9,207 bases of DNA, taken from positions 40,392 through 49,598 of the forward strand of contig DBRL01000003.1 of the NCBI GenBank assembly GCA_002305925.1, read 5' to 3'. Below are positions 6,939-9,207 of this stretch, one piece after another (positions within the stretch are counted from its first letter, which is position 1; each line of letters begins with the position of its first letter). Origin of the DNA: Candidatus Peregrinibacteria bacterium UBA1369 (GTDB lineage: Bacteria; Patescibacteriota; Gracilibacteria; UBA1369). The notes under the pieces were generated by a model. It was not told the origin of the DNA. It ran no database searches and worked only from the letters and a program-made list of their open reading frames with translations. The position numbers were made by a program, and so were the translations under genes.

Positions 6939-7526
6939 TCAGTCCAGCAAAAATGCGGCCATGTTTTCGGCGGGGAAATCGTTTTTGTTTTTGAAGACCA
7001 GTTTTGGAGCGGACTGTGGCTTGGGAATGCCGATTTTCACAAACAATGAATCGATGGAAAGTCCTCCCTCGACCGGCAATGGCAAAACGGCTTTTGGCTC
7101 GATGCTTTCCAGGGTGGAGTGCCAGAGTTTCTCTTCTCCGCCGGCGGGGAAAATCAATAGATCGACGTCGCCGATGGCCTCCATGACATTGGCGGAGATT
7201 TCCTTGTTGAGTGGAGGCAGATAACAAAGTTTTCCCTCGCCCGTGTAAATGACAAAAAACAGATTGCTGCGATGTTCGTTGTCATAGCCATTGGTGGGGT
7301 AGGCGTGAACGGCCACTCCCTGAACCTCATATTCGCCCGGCCAGCTGAACAGACGCTTGTTTTCACCAAATTTCTCCAAGGTCTGTTCGGGAGTGGTGAG
7401 GAGGATGAAATCACATTCGGCGGCATCGGCCGGCAGAGAGTTATCCACGATCAGCGGATCAATCGCCAATGAGGCGTTTTTGGTCCGGATGATCACACCC
7501 TGATCTTTCAATTTACTGATTTCCAT
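6939..7526 (-). CDS. MBL-fold (UlaG-like) protein lacking metal-binding residues
   Basis: A 195-aa protein from the ATG at 7526; the frame continues upstream, but MEISKLKDQGVIIRTKNASLAIDP matches the normal N-terminus of small UlaG-like metallo-beta-lactamase-fold proteins. Further landmarks are SWPGEYEVQGVAV (61-73), IGDVDLLIFPAGG (118-130) and SIEPKAVLPL (141-150). In catalytic members, HxHxDH follows the first hydrophobic strand, an Asp sits in a GD motif and a His in a PMH motif. Here those places read LLTTPEQTLEKFG (42-54), CYLPPLN (101-107) and PLPVEGG (149-155), without the His/Asp ligands. The fold is probably kept but zinc-dependent hydrolysis is probably lost; a structural or ligand-binding role is possible. 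Length is near complete for the family, so this is substitution rather than truncation. It has a good promoter with a leader of about 85 nt. Fold call fairly sure, role unknown. Confidence 0.75.
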   Translation of the reverse strand: MEISKLKDQGVIIRTKNASLAIDPLIVDNSLPADAAECDFILLTTPEQTLEKFGENKRLFSWPGEYEVQGVAVHAYPTNGYDNEHRSNLFFVIYTGEGKLCYLPPLNKEISANVMEAIGDVDLLIFPAGGEEKLWHSTLESIEPKAVLPLPVEGGLSIDSLFVKIGIPKPQSAPKLVFKNKNDFPAENMAAFLLD

Positions 7527-7555
7527 ATGGTTGAATTTTTTAGTTGCCCAGCTGC

Positions 7556-7573
7556 GGCCTGTGTCTGCAGGCC
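7556..7573 (-). repeat. hairpin in the leader of the MBL-fold gene
   Basis: GGCCTG (7556-7561) and CAGGCC (7568-7573) form a perfect 6-bp stem with a 6-nt loop, inside the predicted 5' leader and about 30 nt upstream of the start codon. No T-run follows. It may influence message stability or translation, or be incidental. Confidence 0.35.
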
Positions 7574-7617
7574 TTGAATTAGCCGCCCTGACCCTGAAGG
7601 GTTTTGACAGCGCGGGT

Positions 7618-7646
7618 ATTCTAGCAGAAGTCGCGGCGCAAAACAA
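7618..7646 (-). promoter_or_regulatory. promoter for the MBL-fold gene
   Basis: On the minus strand TTGTTT (7646-7641), a 17-nt spacer and TAGAAT (7623-7618), with TG one base before the -10 (7626-7625), i.e. an extended -10. Start near 7611, giving a leader of about 85 nt before the ATG at 7526. Confidence 0.65.
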
Positions 7647-7870
7647 CACTTGCGCTGGGGGGAGCGCGGGCGTGTGGTTTCCTTTCGCGCGGGTGGCGCA
7701 AAGGTCGCGGGTGGTTGGCGTCGCGCGGGCGCGAGGCGGCGCTGGTTCCGCGTGGGCGGCCGCGGTGGACGCGGGCCTGGCTAGTGGTGCGCGCAGTGAG
7801 CGGGCGTGATGTTGCGGTGCGGGCGCGTGGTTGGCGTCGCGCAGGCGGCGGGCGGACGCATGCGCGTCGA
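7647..7870. other. G-rich low-complexity non-coding block upstream of the HNH gene
   Basis: This is most of the 457-nt gap between the MBL-fold and HNH genes. The plus strand is very rich in G, with recurring GCGGGCG, GGTGG and GGCG motifs, unlike the mixed composition of the genes on the left. Frames through it give only Gly/Ala/Arg-rich translations with no recognisable domain. It holds one clear 16-bp direct repeat. Composition returns to normal at about 7870, before the HNH promoter. No RNA gene is recognised in it. Confidence 0.6.
7711..7842 (+). repeat. pair of 16-bp direct repeats, offset 116 bp
   Basis: GTGGTTGGCGTCGCGC occurs identically at 7711-7726 and 7827-7842. After one mismatch both copies continue with GGCG. 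The flanks share only general G-rich character. Confidence 0.7.
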
Positions 7871-7949
7871 TTGGCTAACTGTAGCCACTCTTGTCCTTTC
7901 ATTACGAATCAACTTTCCCGCCCCCGCAAGTGCGTTTTTGGCTTTCTCG

Positions 7950-7958
7950 TGCTATTAT
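7950..7958 (+). promoter_or_regulatory. extended -10 promoter element for the HNH gene
   Basis: TG (7950-7951), one base and TATTAT (7953-7958) form an extended -10 in the AT-richer segment after the G-rich block. Start near 7965 gives a short leader of about 19 nt to the ATG at 7984. No convincing -35 is seen 17 nt upstream. Confidence 0.55.
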
Positions 7959-7983
7959 TCAGGCACACTTAACCACGAAAAAA

Positions 7984-8964
7984 ATGACACATAATCTGAA
8001 TGACCAAAAATTGTTTGAACTTTTTCGTGATTATGGTGCGAAAGCATTACTTTACCGCCAAAAGTGCATTGGGATGCTGCCGGAAATTAACAAACGGCGC
8101 CTACATCTGCAGCACGGGTGCGCATCGATTTTTGAATTTGCCGCCAAATTTGCCGGTCTCAGTCATGAACAGGTTAAGCGCGTCCTCAGTCTGAACGATC
8201 ATTTCTACAACAAACCGGCACTAAAACAGGCTCTGGAAAGCGGTGAAGTGAGTGTCAACAAACTCGCGCGCATCGCCGCGGTTGCCTCCACGGAAAATCA
8301 AGAAATGCTGGCAGCGGCCTCGCGAACACTGTCAAAAAACGCTCTGGATACATTGGCGCGCGATATTCGACAGCTAGACAAAAAAGTCGCCCCGTCTGAT
8401 TTTGTGCCCGGGCACAAAGTTGAGCTGGCACCTCCAGTGCAGGAGCGTCTCTATGCACTGCAACAAAGGGGAATTGACGTCAACCTTTTGATTTCAGAAA
8501 TGCTGGACCGGCGGGAACGAGAGATATCGGAAAAAAAGATGGTAATGGCTTTTGAAAGGCCGCGCGCGGGATCGCGCCACGTGCCGGTGGCGGTCAAAAG
8601 GCTGGTGATGGCCGAATATGGCCGGGGGTGCTCGGTGCCCGGTTGCGCGCGGCCGGCCGTGGCACTGCACCACGCCGCCAGATTTGCGCTGACTCGCAAC
8701 CACGATCCCCGCTTTCTGGCGCCAATGTGCGCCGGCCATCATGAATTGGCGCATGGGCTGGACCTTCGCTATCGGCAAGCCAAAGCCGCGGCGGGTGGAC
8801 GAGGGCCGAACGCTGCGGAGGTGCCCTGCGGGCAGGCGGGCGCGCCCAGATGCAGAGGCGATGACCAGCGGCCAGGCGGCGGGCGCGGGGCTGCGCGCCC
8901 CGACGGGCGGAGCGGGGCAGCGGGCGGGCGGAGCAGCGGGCGCGCCCAGATGCAGAGGCGATGA
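7984..8964 (+). CDS. HNH-endonuclease-type protein with DUF222-like N-terminal region
   Basis: Encodes 326 aa from the ATG at 7984; the frame is open back to 7891, but the promoter element at 7950 and the poor N-terminal sequence upstream favour 7984. Residues 10-130 are helical, with RRLHLQHGCASIFEFAAKFAGLS and a QALESGEVSVNKLARI segment, the pattern of the DUF222/13E12-like region that precedes HNH domains in many multicopy proteins. After a charged linker comes a zinc-type HNH domain at about 199-262: C216-x4-C221, HH at 229-230, Asn239, C249-x2-HH (252-253) and H257. Such proteins are predicted metal-dependent DNA nucleases, often tied to mobile or repeated elements; the target here is unknown. 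From about residue 267 the protein becomes Gly/Ala/Arg-rich with no domain, because the frame runs into the repeat block; copy 2 of the repeat is read in another frame and ends it at 8964. The C-terminus is therefore probably not conserved. Confidence 0.82.
   Translation: MTHNLNDQKLFELFRDYGAKALLYRQKCIGMLPEINKRRLHLQHGCASIFEFAAKFAGLSHEQVKRVLSLNDHFYNKPALKQALESGEVSVNKLARIAAVASTENQEMLAAASRTLSKNALDTLARDIRQLDKKVAPSDFVPGHKVELAPPVQERLYALQQRGIDVNLLISEMLDRREREISEKKMVMAFERPRAGSRHVPVAVKRLVMAEYGRGCSVPGCARPAVALHHAARFALTRNHDPRFLAPMCAGHHELAHGLDLRYRQAKAAAGGRGPNAAEVPCGQAGAPRCRGDDQRPGGGRGAARPDGRSGAAGGRSSGRAQMQRR
8836..8894 (+). repeat. 59-bp direct repeat, copy 1
   Basis: Matches 8936-8994 at 58 of 59 positions; the single difference is C at 8877 against T at 8977. 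The copies are offset by exactly 100 bp with a 41-bp G-rich spacer. This copy is read in the HNH gene frame as APRCRGDDQRPGGGRG. Just beyond it, CGGGGC (8886-8891) and GCCCCG (8897-8902) can form a strong hairpin. Confidence 0.95.
8905..8928 (+). other. G-quadruplex-compatible motif
   Basis: Four G-runs (8905-8907, 8914-8917, 8922-8924, 8926-8928) with loops of 6, 4 and 1 nt fit the usual G3+N1-7 rule. It lies on the coding strand in the spacer between the two 59-bp repeats. In such G-rich sequence the motif may be incidental. Confidence 0.5.
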
Positions 8965-8994
8965 CCAGCGGCCAGGTGGCGGGCGCGGGGCTGC
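8936..8994 (+). repeat. 59-bp direct repeat, copy 2
   Basis: Second copy of the 59-bp unit (58 of 59 identical). Since 100 is not a multiple of three, the HNH frame reads this copy differently and hits TGA at 8962-8964. The peptide encoded by copy 1 reappears here in the next frame, which stays open to 9079. Confidence 0.95.
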
Positions 8995-9023
8995 TGGCGA
9001 GCTCCGAAGGGCTACGGCGCAAG

Positions 9024-9059
9024 GCGCCGTTCTGATGGTGACAATGGCGCTTTTTTTTT
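9024..9059 (+). terminator. intrinsic terminator after the HNH gene
   Basis: GCGCCGTT (9024-9031) pairs with AATGGCGC (9043-9050) in an 8-bp stem (one G-U) with an 11-nt loop, followed directly by nine T (9051-9059). The 5' arm can instead pair with CGGCGC at 9015-9020, giving a 6-bp stem with a 3-nt loop that would prevent the terminator from forming. Confidence 0.82.
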
Positions 9060-9066
9060 GTAGAAT
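9038..9066 (+). promoter_or_regulatory. eno: promoter for eno, embedded in the upstream terminator
   Basis: GTGACA (9038-9043), a 17-nt spacer and TAGAAT (9061-9066) match the sigma70 consensus at 5 of 6 positions in each box. Start near 9073 leaves a leader of about 34 nt before the enolase ATG. The -35 lies in the terminator loop, and the T-run forms part of the spacer. Confidence 0.72.
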
Positions 9067-9106
9067 TGGGGCAATCTGAAAAAATATTTATCTAAACAAA
9101 ACTGCA

Positions 9107-9207
9107 ATGTCCAAAATCAAAAAAGTTCTGGCCCGCGAAATACTTGATTCCCGCGGCAATCCGACCGTTGAGGTGGAAGTTTGGACCGAGCGGGCGCTGG
9201 GGCGCGC
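9107..9207 (+). CDS. eno: enolase, N-terminal fragment (3' end outside window)
   Basis: The window ends 33 codons into this gene. The translation from the ATG at 9107, MSKIKKVLAREILDSRGNP followed by TVEVEVWT, is the highly conserved start of enolase, including the REILDSRGNPTVEVEV signature of the N-terminal domain. Enolase (2-phosphoglycerate to phosphoenolpyruvate, Mg-dependent) is a cytoplasmic glycolytic enzyme and, in many bacteria, a component of the RNA-degradation machinery. The catalytic barrel lies outside the window. It has its own promoter overlapping the terminator of the HNH gene, so it is probably transcribed independently. The start is certain from homology and has an A-rich leader without a Shine-Dalgarno sequence, which makes it a useful reference for the other starts here. 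Confidence 0.95.
   Translation, partial: MSKIKKVLAREILDSRGNPTVEVEVWTERALGR

Noticed and set aside
7527..7649. N-terminal extension of the MBL-fold protein up to 7649
   Set aside because: The family N-terminus begins at MEISKL (7526), and the promoter at 7618-7646 lies inside the proposed extension.
7531..7809. 92-aa plus-strand frame in the gap before the HNH gene
   Set aside because: Gly/Ala/Arg-rich composition from the G-rich block, no domain, no promoter, and it crosses the MBL promoter and leader.
8836..8994. CRISPR-like repeat-spacer-repeat
   Set aside because: Only two 59-bp repeats with a 41-bp low-complexity spacer, overlapping coding sequence, and no cas genes.
8741..9079. 112-aa plus-strand frame at the 3' end of the HNH gene
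   Set aside because: It begins inside the HNH domain in another frame and runs through the terminator and eno promoter. It matters only as the alternative frame exposed by the 100-bp duplication.

Overview
The window reads as a bacterial chromosome segment, probably from Patescibacteria (Candidate Phyla Radiation) or a similar lineage. This rests on the combination of a DUF3352-type and a DUF4012-type membrane protein in one cluster with miaB, on an UlaG-like MBL-fold protein of the kind common in those genomes, and on an enolase N-terminus of ordinary bacterial type. It is an inference from gene content, not a proven placement. No start codon seen here has a clear Shine-Dalgarno sequence, while several sigma70-like promoters with 17-nt spacing are visible. 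Stops are TAA, TAG and TGA in the standard code.

Layout: positions 1-704 (+) are the C-terminal part of mutL (mismatch repair). It converges, with a 16-bp gap, on a minus-strand cluster transcribed from right to left: miaB (4823-6304), a DUF3352-like anchored protein (2969-4687) and a DUF4012 protein (721-2961). The last two are 7 nt apart and probably coupled. A divergent intergenic region (6305-6436) carries a near-consensus promoter for a 96-aa basic single-pass membrane protein (6437-6727). A perfect 9-bp-stem terminator (6781-6813) separates that gene from a convergent tRNA-Arg(CCU) with encoded CCA (6817-6891). Upstream of the tRNA, on the same strand, lies a small MBL-fold protein (6939-7526) that appears to have lost its metal ligands.

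The right third differs in character. A G-rich repetitive non-coding block (about 7647-7870) precedes a gene for an HNH-nuclease-type protein (7984-8964). The 3' part of that gene runs into a second G+C-rich block holding a 59-bp direct repeat with an offset of exactly 100 bp. After it come an intrinsic terminator and an overlapping promoter for enolase, whose first 33 codons close the window (9107-9207). The bracketing by repetitive blocks suggests the HNH gene is an acquired or selfish unit dropped between housekeeping genes.

No new multi-gene defence or mobile system can be demonstrated. The most unusual items are the catalytically dead MBL homologue, the HNH gene with its repeat-altered tail, the uncharacterised DUF3352/DUF4012 envelope pair, the apparent absence of Shine-Dalgarno sequences, and the enolase promoter embedded in the preceding terminator.
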